64,000 nt of DNA. It comes from an uncultured Prevotellaceae bacterium (GTDB lineage Bacteria; Bacteroidota; Bacteroidia; Bacteroidales; Bacteroidaceae). The notes beneath the pieces were generated by a model, which saw nothing but the letters and a program-made list of their open reading frames with translations, was not told where the DNA came from and made no database searches. Both the position numbers and the translations under genes were made by a program. The stretch covers positions 1 to 64,000 of the forward strand of contig ONDH01000013.1 in NCBI GenBank assembly GCA_900316505.1. The letters are read 5' to 3'. This document shows, one piece after another, positions 28,972-37,580 of this stretch; the stretch's first letter is position 1, and each line of letters starts with the position of its first letter.

Positions 28972-30699
28972 TTATTTGAGGAAGACTTTGTGTGTTTGTG
29001 TACCTTGTCTGACTAGATAAATGCCTGGTGTTTGAGGGCTCTCAACACGAATGCCATCCAGTGTGTAGTAGGTGACAGGTAGTTTGGCGTCTGCCAAGTC
29101 ATGAATGTCCATTGCTTCGTTTCCACCCATGAACTTAAAGGAAATCAACCCGTTGCTTTCTTGAATGTCGGTAATGGGCTTGTTCATGAATAAAGTGCCG
29201 TCAGTATTTTTGTTGAAGAGCTTCCCGCCATAGTCAATATGGGAATCATTAGTGAGTGCTGTCACATTCTTTCTGCCAGGGAAGAGTTGGGAACGATATT
29301 GTGAGGCGGTGATAATATAGCTTTTGCCTGAATAAGTGCCATATTCACCTCCTGCGCAGATGATGGTCATACGTTGGTGCTTTTTCAATGTGTTGACGGT
29401 GTTGAGCACCCATTTATATCGGTCATAATCCACGTGTGTGACGAGCAACCCATGCATACCGGTGAAGGTGCTGACATATTGGTGCCAACCTTTGGATTGG
29501 CGGTTCTCAAGGATGAAGTATTCGTTGCGGTTGCCGTCGTTGTAGATGACGTATGCCACGGGCTCATCCTGAAGGCAGGGCATGTCGGTGATAGTGGTTG
29601 GCTCATTCAATTCAATCAAGTCGAGCCATCCGGCAAACCAACGTTCATAGGCAGTGAAACCTGCTGGGCATTCGCTATTGTAATACATTCCGTTGTTGCT
29701 GCCAGAAGCCATGATGTCCCAATGCTGCATGCCATAGCCACCTGAATAATTGGCATCGTAGAAATCGGGAAGTCCGAGGCAGTGGCTGAACTCATGACAG
29801 GCAGTGCCAATGCCGTTCAGGGTGCTGCTGTTGTCGTTGGCCAGCTCGCAAGTCATGGCATAGGTGTCAATTTTTATTCCACCAAATTTGATAGGACCTT
29901 CCCCGTCTCCGAATGTCTTGAGAATAGTGAGTGATGATTCGTGTGGCCAGATGGTGTTCTTGTCGTTGTTGGCATGCTCTCCGCTACCAGCATAGATGAT
30001 GAGAACCTGATCCACCTCTTTGTCGCCATCCCAATCATAGTCAGCCCAATTGATGTCGTATTTTGTATCTGCCAATCGACATACCTCTGTGGTGAGTTCT
30101 CCCACTCGTTGGTCGTCACCACCTTTACTATTTGCACCATAATAAACATAGTCCTGGCTGACTACGATGGGACCATACACATCGAAAGAAAGGTCGAACT
30201 GCTCGTAGGATTGGTCATAAAAATAATCGTGGACAGAGCCGACGATGTTGTCTTCGTTGTATCCCACTTGGTTGAACATTTTGTCGAACGTGTCTCTCGT
30301 ATGGGTGCTTTTCATTGCTTTGTTGGCAAAGTTCACCAATAAGACAATGCCTTTCTTCTTCCCAGTATAGGAGGATGGATAGCCAAATGCTTGCCTGGTC
30401 TTGTTCTGTAAAGCACGTTGCTGACGGCGCAAGTTGAGCCGTGTGCTTTTTTCGTTCCACACCTTGTTGATGGAATCGGTGAGTTCGGGTGCCAATCGCC
30501 AGTCACCATTGGCATCTTCTACTACAGGTACACCATCTAACGTGGCATAGAAATGACAACACTCGTCACCACATAGGGTGATGGTCAGCACAGTGCCGTC
30601 ACTGTTCGTTACAGTGAAAGGTCTTAGTTGGGCAGGAATACTCCATGCTGTTCCCGCCACAAACAGCCATAATATGCTTAATATTAGTTGCTTCATCAT
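28972..30699 (-). CDS. Secreted M6-family metalloprotease-like protein
   Basis: Predicted zinc protease of the immune-inhibitor-A type. 575 residues with a signal peptide (about 1-20). The zinc-binding motif is in 'CHEFSHCLGLPDFYD' (near residue 300; HExxH plus a downstream Asp), with 'GYGMQHWDIMASGS' following, as in M6 domains. The C-terminus has the secretion-type tail 'YYTLDGIRVESPQTPGIYLV'. It is divergent from the YARHG-domain gene, with minus-strand -7 box at 30720-30713. Confidence 0.88.
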   Translation of the reverse strand: MMKQLILSILWLFVAGTAWSIPAQLRPFTVTNSDGTVLTITLCGDECCHFYATLDGVPVVEDANGDWRLAPELTDSINKVWNEKSTRLNLRRQQRALQNKTRQAFGYPSSYTGKKKGIVLLVNFANKAMKSTHTRDTFDKMFNQVGYNEDNIVGSVHDYFYDQSYEQFDLSFDVYGPIVVSQDYVYYGANSKGGDDQRVGELTTEVCRLADTKYDINWADYDWDGDKEVDQVLIIYAGSGEHANNDKNTIWPHESSLTILKTFGDGEGPIKFGGIKIDTYAMTCELANDNSSTLNGIGTACHEFSHCLGLPDFYDANYSGGYGMQHWDIMASGSNNGMYYNSECPAGFTAYERWFAGWLDLIELNEPTTITDMPCLQDEPVAYVIYNDGNRNEYFILENRQSKGWHQYVSTFTGMHGLLVTHVDYDRYKWVLNTVNTLKKHQRMTIICAGGEYGTYSGKSYIITASQYRSQLFPGRKNVTALTNDSHIDYGGKLFNKNTDGTLFMNKPITDIQESNGLISFKFMGGNEAMDIHDLADAKLPVTYYTLDGIRVESPQTPGIYLVRQGTQTHKVFLK

Positions 30700-30712
30700 T
30701 GAAAAAACGAGG

Positions 30713-30720
30713 CAAAGGTA
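30713..30720 (-). promoter_or_regulatory. -7 promoter box TACCTTTG for M6 protease gene
   Basis: Minus-strand TACCTTTG, 14 bp upstream of the ATG at 30699. It faces away from the plus-strand box at 30764, forming a compact divergent promoter. Confidence 0.7.
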
Positions 30721-30763
30721 TAAAAAAATCCCAACTCATCCCTTCTAACTCGTTACTTTTTTT

Positions 30764-30771
30764 TATCTTTG
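30764..30771 (+). promoter_or_regulatory. -7 promoter box TATCTTTG for YARHG gene
   Basis: Plus-strand TATCTTTG. It overlaps the upstream ATG at 30769, which argues that translation starts at 30796. Confidence 0.7.
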
Positions 30772-30795
30772 CATCATCAATCATCAAAAAAGATA

Positions 30796-31983
30796 ATGAA
30801 AATGAAACTTCTGACAACATCAATTTTGTGGATTATTGCCATATTGGCAAGTGCCAATGATGGTTCGTTTTATGTGAATGGAAACCAAATTGTTCCCTTA
30901 CAGGAAACGGATGTGGCAGTGACCAAGGAAGTGCTGACCATCAGTATTCAGGATGACGGATACGCAAGCGTGGACGTGCTTTATGAATTCACCAATCGTG
31001 GAGCTGCGAAAGTGGTGGATGTGGGTTTTGAAGCTTCGTCACCTTACAATACTGGGGATGATTTGGACAGGTCGGGTAAGCACCCTTATATTTACGATTT
31101 CACGGTTGAGATGAATGGGGCAAAACTCCCTATCCGCAACTATGTAGTGCATCATAGCTCGGAAGATGAGCCAACCGATTTCGTGCCGCTTGACCTCAAT
31201 CAGTGGCGTGACCTTGAGGATTCTGATGATGCGATCTCAGGCATCATTAATAAGCAGACTAAAGAAAACATCGACTATTCCTATGCATATTGTTTCAAAG
31301 CCAACTTTACGGAGGGCAAGAATGTGGTTCATCACACTTACCGATATCAGATGTCAGGGGGAATCTATAACCATTTCGGCATTCCTTATTGGTTGAAACC
31401 AGCCATGCGTTGGGCAAACCATCAGATAGATGATTTCACACTTCGTATCAAGGCTGAGAAAACAGCCAAGCAGTTCTGTATAGCCAAAGATCCGATGTGG
31501 AGTGCTGCCCAATGGCGTTTGGCAGAGGGGACTGGTAAGATGCATGTCGTTAATGGCGGATATGACATGGAGTATTATGAGTTCTCTTTGCGTAATGGCA
31601 CTTATGAATGGCACGCTAAGAATTTCCGTCCAACGGATGACATCCATATTGATTCTGCTGAAGGGGCTCTTTTCTCTCGTGAGGATTTCAAATTGGGACG
31701 TTTTTATGATCGTACCGCCCCCATGAATATGTTGGTGCCTTACGAAATGATGGAAGAGACGGATGACGACCTTCGGATACCCGCCAATGCCACGACCAAT
31801 GGCATTCCCAACTCTCGCATCTTGCGTAACCTTCCTTATGCCAATCGTGGGTATGTGTTCAAAGACCAGAAATTGGCAGCCTACTTCAAGTCACTTTGGT
31901 GGTACATGCCTGATCCCCAATGGAATCAGGATACCTCGGACTTTACAGAGGAAGAACGGGAACTTGTTAATAAATATAAGTAA
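30796..31983 (+). CDS. Secreted YARHG-domain protein
   Basis: Specific function unknown. From the ATG at 30796 the product has 395 residues with a signal peptide ending at 'ILASA'. The body (about 20-310) is a beta-rich domain resembling DUF4424-like secreted proteins, with 'VNGNQIVPLQETDVAVTKEV' at its start. The C-terminal ~60 residues match the YARHG pattern: 'PYANRGYVFKD' then 'FKSLWWYMPDP' and a final 'EERELVNKYK'. Divergent from the M6-like protease; both genes end at an inward-to-outward pair of composite elements (copies B and C). Confidence 0.75.
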   Translation: MKMKLLTTSILWIIAILASANDGSFYVNGNQIVPLQETDVAVTKEVLTISIQDDGYASVDVLYEFTNRGAAKVVDVGFEASSPYNTGDDLDRSGKHPYIYDFTVEMNGAKLPIRNYVVHHSSEDEPTDFVPLDLNQWRDLEDSDDAISGIINKQTKENIDYSYAYCFKANFTEGKNVVHHTYRYQMSGGIYNHFGIPYWLKPAMRWANHQIDDFTLRIKAEKTAKQFCIAKDPMWSAAQWRLAEGTGKMHVVNGGYDMEYYEFSLRNGTYEWHAKNFRPTDDIHIDSAEGALFSREDFKLGRFYDRTAPMNMLVPYEMMEETDDDLRIPANATTNGIPNSRILRNLPYANRGYVFKDQKLAAYFKSLWWYMPDPQWNQDTSDFTEEERELVNKYK

Positions 31984-32190
31984 CTCAACTTTCGGAAGTG
32001 ACGAAGTTAATGGAGTTAACGAAGTAAACGACGAAATCTGGCAACGAGAAGGAGATCAGGGAAATGTACGATGAACGATGTACGATGTACGATGAGTTTG
32101 TCAACTCTCAATTGTCAACTGAGCGAAGCGATAACTTCTATAACTTCAATAACTACAAGAAAGTGAAATTTGCGAAACTTAAATAAGTAA
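31984..32190 (+). repeat. Composite dispersed element, copy C
   Basis: Starts directly after the stop codon of the YARHG gene. Modules: CTCAACTTTCGGAAGTGAC, GAAGTTAA/GAGTTAAC words, four TACGATG/AACGATG heptamers (32067-32094), three TGTCAAC-type heptamers (32099-32119), then TGAGCGAAGCGATAACTTC and AAGAAAGTGAAATTTGCG. Copy B, its near-identical mirror, has seven and three heptamers. Confidence 0.9.
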
Positions 32191-32227
32191 CTTCAACTAC
32201 AAAACACTCATTTATCTATCTTACTCT

Positions 32228-33616
32228 ATGAAAAAGTTATTTTTTGTATTTGCCCTGATGCTGCTTTGTGGCATGCAGGGATTTGCGGCGAAGGTGGACA
32301 AAATTGTGAACATCTCCGTGAAAGACGACAAAGGGAAAACAGAGACACGTTCTTATCGATTGTATGTGCCGGCTAATGTGGCGGATAACGCTCCGTTGGT
32401 GGTGTCGCTCCATGGTGCTAATGGCAATCAGTGGGCTAACCGTCCAATGACGACAGAGGTAGCTGACGATGAAGGTTTCATCGTTGTCTATCCACAAGGA
32501 AAGACGGTGGATTTTTATTTGGCTGGAATGAATACGACGGGTTGGGTCTCTTCTGGTGAGGTCAATGCTGATGTCGAGTTCATTAAGGCTGTTATTGAAG
32601 ACGTGAAAAAGAACTATTCGGTGGACAGCAAGCGCATTTACTGTTGTGGATTCTCTAATGGTGGTATGATGACCTATGCGCTCTCCAACACTTGTGCTGA
32701 CATTTTCGCGGCATTTGCTTCCATCAGTGGATTCCAGATGAATGAATTCCACTTCCGTCATACTGGTGTACGTCCTGTGCCATTCCTTCACATTCATGGA
32801 AAGGCGGACGATTTTGTAAAGTATTCATTGATGCCCACGATTGTAGATGAAATGGTCGCAAGAGTGGGAGCAAATCCGGTACCAGTGAAGACAACTGTTT
32901 CTGGCAAGTACACGAAGAGTGTGTATGAGGCAACCGAAGGAGGGTTTCCGTACGTGTACTACGAAATGGATGGAATGGGACATAATGATATTACCAACAA
33001 CACACCGGAAGGTAATTCTGCAAAAACCATGTGGGCTCACTTCAAGCAGTATACCTTGGACACTCCTTGTGATGCCACGCTTAAGTGGATGCCACGAGTG
33101 GAAGAAGAAGGCTATCACCCTGCTCAACATGGATGGATAAATTCAGGTAAGACCATTCTTCGATATGGTGGTGCTAAGCATGCCAGTGACAACAGCGACC
33201 ACAACGTGTATCGCTCGTTCCAGCTTGACAAGGGAAACTACAAACTGACCTTTAAGTCTTCAGGTGATGTGGGTAAGGATTTCTTGGTACGTATCAAGAA
33301 AATAGGTGGAGATTATGTGCTTGACACTACTGCTAAGGTGGGAGAAGATGCAGCTTTCTGCTTCAAGGTGGAGGATGGCTGGGGTGAATATATCTTTGCC
33401 TTGACTCGCAATGATAACGCTGACAACATCAGTGTGACTAACATCGAACTCCATACTGCCACCGATGAGGAAATGTCCAGTGTTCAGGTTCCCAATGCCT
33501 CTCAAAATCAGACAACAGCCTATTACACACTGGCAGGTGTTCCTATGTCTCAACCGCAGAAGGGCTATAACGTTGTCCGTACAGGTTCAGACGCCAAGAC
33601 TATCTATGTGAAGTGA
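32228..33616 (+). CDS. Secreted CE1/PHB-depolymerase-like esterase
   Basis: Predicted alpha/beta-hydrolase releasing acyl or feruloyl groups from polysaccharide. 462 residues with a signal peptide (1-20). Catalytic serine Ser143 in 'CCGFSNGGMM', oxyanion region 'VVSLHGANGN' (about 57-66), 'DVEFIKAVIEDV' and a candidate catalytic His in 'GMGHND'. Residues about 300-420 form a beta-rich module; the end has the 'YYTLAGVPMSQPQKGYNVV' tail. Substrate is not determined; the CE1/LpqC group also contains depolymerases. No TAnnTTTG box was found upstream, where copy C ends. Confidence 0.82.
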   Translation: MKKLFFVFALMLLCGMQGFAAKVDKIVNISVKDDKGKTETRSYRLYVPANVADNAPLVVSLHGANGNQWANRPMTTEVADDEGFIVVYPQGKTVDFYLAGMNTTGWVSSGEVNADVEFIKAVIEDVKKNYSVDSKRIYCCGFSNGGMMTYALSNTCADIFAAFASISGFQMNEFHFRHTGVRPVPFLHIHGKADDFVKYSLMPTIVDEMVARVGANPVPVKTTVSGKYTKSVYEATEGGFPYVYYEMDGMGHNDITNNTPEGNSAKTMWAHFKQYTLDTPCDATLKWMPRVEEEGYHPAQHGWINSGKTILRYGGAKHASDNSDHNVYRSFQLDKGNYKLTFKSSGDVGKDFLVRIKKIGGDYVLDTTAKVGEDAAFCFKVEDGWGEYIFALTRNDNADNISVTNIELHTATDEEMSSVQVPNASQNQTTAYYTLAGVPMSQPQKGYNVVRTGSDAKTIYVK

Positions 33617-33637
33617 TACAACCTGTCTTTGAAAATG

Positions 33638-33679
33638 ATGCAGGAAAACTTTTTTGTATAAAAATTAGTTTTCCTGCAT
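33638..33679. terminator. 13-bp inverted repeat / terminator
   Basis: ATGCAGGAAAACT (33638-33650) and AGTTTTCCTGCAT (33667-33679) are perfect inverted repeats around an A/T-rich loop. It lies 22 bp past the esterase stop. The stem is long but is not followed by a clean T run, so it may be a terminator or an mRNA-stability hairpin. Confidence 0.6.
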
Positions 33680-33737
33680 TAACTTTTGCCTTTTTGAAGT
33701 TTCTTTACAATATACACACAACGAAAGTACTTTTGAT

Positions 33738-34262
33738 ATGAGATTGATGCGGTTGGGACGGCAAGACGATGACGCGCCTACGTTTGAAGCCGTGCTGAAA
33801 CAGTACGAACGCCCCATCTATTGGCATATCCGCCGCATGGTGGTCAGCCACGAGGATGCGCAGGACGTGATGCAGGAGACCTTCATTCGTGTGTATCAGG
33901 GCTTGGAAAAACTGAGGAAGAAGGAGCTGCTGAAAGTGTGGGTGTACAGGATAGCCACTAACGAGTGCATCCGTCATCTCAACAAGATGAGAGAACGGAC
34001 GATGTCTGAACTGAGCGAGGAGGATGTGCTGTTGAACCGTCTGACAGCATCGGAGTATGTGGATTGGGAAGATGTGGAAGGTGTGCGCCTGCAACAGGCA
34101 ATCCTCCGATTGAGCCAGCAGGAACGCATGGTGTTCAACATGCGCTACTATGACGAGATGAGTTATGAGGAGATTAGCGAAGTGACTGGTAGTAAGGTGG
34201 CTACCCTCAAGGTTGCATATCACCATGCCAAAGAGAAAATTAAGAATGAACTACTAAACTAA
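33738..34262 (+). CDS. ECF-type RNA polymerase sigma factor
   Basis: 174 residues. Region 2 (about 20-85) holds 'YWHIRRMVVSHEDAQDVMQE' and region 4 (about 115-170) holds 'LSQQERMVFNMRYYDEMSYE' and an HTH 'ISEVTGSKVATLKVAYHHAK'. A TACTTTTG box at 33728-33735 sits only 3 bp before the ATG, so the exact start (33738 or 33747) is uncertain. It is followed by a repeat element and a membrane protein that fits an anti-sigma factor, and then a periplasmic protein, as in stress-sensing sigma operons. Confidence 0.9.
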   Translation: MRLMRLGRQDDDAPTFEAVLKQYERPIYWHIRRMVVSHEDAQDVMQETFIRVYQGLEKLRKKELLKVWVYRIATNECIRHLNKMRERTMSELSEEDVLLNRLTASEYVDWEDVEGVRLQQAILRLSQQERMVFNMRYYDEMSYEEISEVTGSKVATLKVAYHHAKEKIKNELLN

Positions 34263-34490
34263 CTCAAATTTCGGAAGTGACGGAGTAATCGAAGTTAAAG
34301 GAGCTAACGACGATACCCAGTCATTGGAAATTAGGAATGAGGAATGAGGAATGAGGAATTGCCATGCGGGGTGTAAGCATCGCGTCAGCCTAATTGTCAA
34401 CTGTCAATTGTCAACTGTCAACTGAGCGAAGCGAGAACTTCTATAACCTCTATAACTTCAAATAAATAAAACTTGCGCAACTTAAATAAA
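34263..34490 (+). repeat. Composite dispersed element, copy D
   Basis: Starts directly after the sigma-factor stop codon, inside the presumed operon. Modules: ACTCAAATTTCGGAAGTGAC, GTTAAAGGAGCTAACGACG, four AGGAATG/AGGAATT heptamers (34333-34360), a core with CCATGCGGGGTG and GTCAGCC, four TGTCAAC/T heptamers (34395-34422), then TGAGCGAAGCGAGAACTTC. The core ends resemble those of the atpG inserts. Confidence 0.8.
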
Positions 34491-34500
34491 CTAAATAGAT

Positions 34501-34821
34501 ATGGAAGAGCAACTCAACAACATCGGCAAGCGTATGCCATACACAGTGCCGGAAGGCTTTTTCGATGAGATGCACGGGCGATTGATGGAGAAGACCGTCG
34601 TCAATTCTCAATTGCCAACGGTTCACTCTCGCAGCCGTTTCTGGATGTCGGCAGCGGCTGTGGTGCTGCTCATTGCAGGAGTGTCATTCTATGCTCTCCA
34701 ACGCTCAGAGCAGTCAGAGGCGAATCTGCTGGCAGACGAGTCGGTCGAAACTTACATGACTGACGATGCACTCGATGAGTGGATTGCCATCTACGAGAAT
34801 ATAGACAATACAGTTTTATAA
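34501..34821 (+). CDS. Small membrane protein, probable anti-sigma factor
   Basis: 106 residues: a cytoplasmic stretch (1-42), one membrane helix (about residues 44-62, 'SAAAVVLLIAGVSFYAL') and a short acidic periplasmic end. Between cytoplasmic part and helix lies 'VVNSQLPTVHS', encoded by a degenerate heptamer (TCAATTC TCAATTG CCAACGG, 34602-34622). The anti-sigma role is inferred from its position after the sigma gene and from topology; no conserved anti-sigma motif was identified. Confidence 0.6.
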   Translation: MEEQLNNIGKRMPYTVPEGFFDEMHGRLMEKTVVNSQLPTVHSRSRFWMSAAAVVLLIAGVSFYALQRSEQSEANLLADESVETYMTDDALDEWIAIYENIDNTVL

Positions 34822-34837
34822 CCACTGAAAAAATAGT

Positions 34838-35572
34838 ATGAATATGAAAAGGATTCTTTCAATGGCAGTGGCATTCCTCTTCGTGGCAGGATGCACACTG
34901 ATGGCTCAACCCAAACAGGGTGGCAAGCCTCAAAGACTGACTGAAGAACAACTATCACAAAGGCTGGCAGCACGCATGGCGTGTCAGCTTCAGCTGGACG
35001 AAGAGAAGACCACGAAGTTTGTTCCTATCTATGTGGATTATCGCAGCGAATTGAAAACGGTATGGGAGAAGTATTCCAACCATCCTGCAGCAAAGCAGGG
35101 AAAGCCTCAGGGAGGTGAAAAACCTAAATACCACCAACCAACAGACGAGGAGCTGGAGAAAATGAATGCCAGCCGTTTCGCTCGCAGCCGTGCCACCATC
35201 GATGTGGAAGAGACCTACTACAAGCGTTTCCTCACCGTGCTCACCCAGCGTCAGTACGAAAAGATGAAACAGTTGGAAAGGATGAACCTGCAGCGCATGA
35301 AGTCTGAACGGATGCGCCGCATGCCCAATGGTAAGTTCAACGGCAAACCGAATGGCAAGCCTAATCCCCCACAGCGTCCCAATAGTGGGGCTGATGCCAA
35401 GCAGCGCAAGGCTCAGGTGTCAGAAGGTATAGCCTCGGACATTGAGTCCGTGGAACAGCAGAGCAGGAAATCTGGCCGTTGGGTGTCCATGAATGGAACA
35501 ACCATCAATGGCATGCCCACCACTCCTGGCATCTATCTCAATAGTAAGGGGGAACGAGTGTACATCAAATAA
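34838..35572 (+). CDS. Periplasmic Spy/CpxP-like protein
   Basis: Function not established. 244 residues with a signal peptide that could be a lipoprotein type ('FLFVAGCTLMAQ', Cys near residue 19). The mid part is helical and rich in Lys, Arg, Gln and Met, with 'LTEEQLSQRL' and 'YYKRFLTVLTQRQYEKMKQLE' patterns like Spy/CpxP-type or sigma-associated sensor proteins. A Pro/Asn/Gly-rich linker (about 165-190) precedes the tail 'TPGIYLNSKGERVYIK'. Lies 16 bp after the anti-sigma candidate and is the probable last gene of the sigma operon. Confidence 0.6.
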   Translation: MNMKRILSMAVAFLFVAGCTLMAQPKQGGKPQRLTEEQLSQRLAARMACQLQLDEEKTTKFVPIYVDYRSELKTVWEKYSNHPAAKQGKPQGGEKPKYHQPTDEELEKMNASRFARSRATIDVEETYYKRFLTVLTQRQYEKMKQLERMNLQRMKSERMRRMPNGKFNGKPNGKPNPPQRPNSGADAKQRKAQVSEGIASDIESVEQQSRKSGRWVSMNGTTINGMPTTPGIYLNSKGERVYIK

Positions 35573-35639
35573 AAGAATCTCACAAATTAAACACGACAAA
35601 AATATACATTTCTTTTACTGGATAGAAAAAGAGTGATTG

Positions 35640-35678
35640 GGGAGGAGAGCCGCAGTGATGCGATTCTCCTCTTTTTTT
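35640..35678 (+). terminator. Intrinsic terminator of the sigma operon
   Basis: GGAGGAGAGCCGC and GCGATTCTCCTC form a stem followed by a run of seven T. It lies 68 bp after the end of the Spy-like gene. Confidence 0.85.
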
Positions 35679-35730
35679 GTGCCTGATTCTGCCTAATATG
35701 GGGAAGAATGAACGATAAAGAAAAGAAAAT

Positions 35731-35775
35731 GTAACCTGCAGTAAAGGAGGAAAGGGGTAATTTGTGCTAAATTTG
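35731..35775 (+). promoter_or_regulatory. Promoter with TAAATTTG box and GTAACCTG half-site
   Basis: TAAATTTG (35768-35775) fits the -7 consensus. GTAACCTG begins at 35731, 37 bp before it, matching the position of the second operator half-site elsewhere. The first half-site at the expected distance is poor, so membership in the candidate regulon is uncertain. Confidence 0.5.
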
Positions 35776-35810
35776 CACAATAAAACCTAATTCCAATTTC
35801 CAAACCGTAT

Positions 35811-37580
35811 ATGAGACTACTCAACATGAAACATTCCGTTCTTTCATTCATCCTGCTTGTGGCGGGATTCCTGTCCGTGAAGGCTGACAACATCACCGTC
35901 AACGGCACTAATCGTTCGTATAATGTCATTGTGCCTAAGAATTTAGGTGAGAACCGTCCTTTGCTTATCTTCTGCCATGGCTATAACCAAGATGCCAACT
36001 GGATGCAGAACAGCGAGTTCAAGAATGACAATGTCAGCATGGAAGCCGTGTGTGACACTGCCAAGTTTATCTGTGTGTTCCCCAATGGTATAGACAGAGC
36101 ATGGGACACTGGTGGTGACCGCGACATCAATTTCATCAAGGCTATCATCGAAAGGATGGTGACGCTGCACAAGATTGACCGTAACCGCATCTACCTCGGC
36201 GGGTTCTCGATGGGTGGCATGCTGACGTACAACGCCATCAACAAGATGTCCAATATCATTGCTGCTTTTGTTTCTTGCAGTGGCCCTTCAGTCGTAACTC
36301 CTAAATCGACCACTCGTGCTGTGCCTATTTTGCATATCCAAGGAACAGCCGACAACTTCGGAGGTGTGCAACCAGCGCTGAACCCTTGGATTCAGCACAA
36401 TGGTTGTCCAACGACAGACAAGGTCGTTTCAAATTACAATGGTTTTTCTGGGGCCAAGATGCACACTTGGGGACCTGGCAACGACGGTGTTGAAGTCAAG
36501 CTTTTGGAGTTAAAGGACAAAGGACACTGGATTTGCAAGGAACGTCAGGTGTACACTGGTAAAGAGATTTGGAACTTCTGCAAGCGTTACTCGCTGAACA
36601 AGACAGCGCCCAGCGTGAAGATTACAGCACCTACCTCGGGTGTTAGGTATGTTAATTATGCTCCTACCGGCGAGGAAACCTTTCCAGACATTGCTGTCAC
36701 TGCCACTGCTGATGACTCCAATGGAACCATTGAGAAGGTGGAGTTCTATGATGGAACAACTCTGTTGTCCACTTGCACTGCAAAACCTTACAAGGCTACA
36801 TTGACGGGTGGCAAGGTGGGTAAACATACGTTGAAGGTCGTTGCCACTGACAACGATGGCGAGACGGGCACAGCCACCGTGGAGGTGATGCTGCAATCAC
36901 CCCTGACCCTTACCATCTCCACGGCTTTTACCGAGGGAGGAGCGCTGCCTGCAGGCTGGGTCACTTTCGATGGCTCTGAAAAGCGTGTGGGTTACGGTAG
37001 TGGATATTCGCAGGGGTGTCGTGTCTTGCAGTTCACGGGTTCACCTCGTGGATTGGACTATGGACTCTATTTCCGCAACATCGAGGGGAAAGCCCATCAG
37101 GGTTGGGCAAAGTTTGGTCTCTCTGAAAGCGGCACAACCATCAGTATGGCGCCCGGACACTATACGTTGAAATATAAGATTTGCAATTGGAACAAACCTG
37201 ATTTTGCGCCCATTGAACTGAGTATTGAGAAACGTGTTGGTAGCGTGAGCGTTGCAAGTCAGATATATACCCCAACCATCAATATTGGCAATAATGCATC
37301 CAATAGTTTTGGTTCGTTGAAACAGCAGACCTTTGAGTTTGACATCACAGAGCAGGGCAATTATGTCATTGCCCTTTATTCGGCAGAACAGGAATGGAGT
37401 GACTGCATCTTGGGGCAACTTTCCCTGACGGCAAATAGTTATGTGTCAACAGCCATCAGCGCTGTGCCCGCTTCACCTTTCCTTATGGAAAATGAAATCT
37501 ATGACTTGCAGGGACGCAAGGTTTCAAATCCCAAACACGGAATCTATATCAGAAACGGCAGAAAGGTGTGGGTTGAATGA
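35811..37580 (+). CDS. Secreted CE1-like esterase with Ig-like and beta modules
   Basis: Predicted acyl or feruloyl esterase. 589 residues (an ATG at 35826 is equally possible). Signal peptide ends near residue 26. Catalytic Ser133 in 'GGFSMGGMLTY', oxyanion region 'LLIFCHGYNQD', 'INFIKAIIERM'; His in 'DKGHWI' is the candidate catalytic His. Residues about 265-365 look like a bacterial Ig-like domain ('IEKVEFYDGTTLLST', 'VVATDNDGETGTATV'), followed by a jelly-roll-like part and the tail 'IYDLQGRKVSNPKHGIYI'. Its stop overlaps the GH115 start (ATGA), so the two are translationally coupled. Confidence 0.85.
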   Translation: MRLLNMKHSVLSFILLVAGFLSVKADNITVNGTNRSYNVIVPKNLGENRPLLIFCHGYNQDANWMQNSEFKNDNVSMEAVCDTAKFICVFPNGIDRAWDTGGDRDINFIKAIIERMVTLHKIDRNRIYLGGFSMGGMLTYNAINKMSNIIAAFVSCSGPSVVTPKSTTRAVPILHIQGTADNFGGVQPALNPWIQHNGCPTTDKVVSNYNGFSGAKMHTWGPGNDGVEVKLLELKDKGHWICKERQVYTGKEIWNFCKRYSLNKTAPSVKITAPTSGVRYVNYAPTGEETFPDIAVTATADDSNGTIEKVEFYDGTTLLSTCTAKPYKATLTGGKVGKHTLKVVATDNDGETGTATVEVMLQSPLTLTISTAFTEGGALPAGWVTFDGSEKRVGYGSGYSQGCRVLQFTGSPRGLDYGLYFRNIEGKAHQGWAKFGLSESGTTISMAPGHYTLKYKICNWNKPDFAPIELSIEKRVGSVSVASQIYTPTINIGNNASNSFGSLKQQTFEFDITEQGNYVIALYSAEQEWSDCILGQLSLTANSYVSTAISAVPASPFLMENEIYDLQGRKVSNPKHGIYIRNGRKVWVE

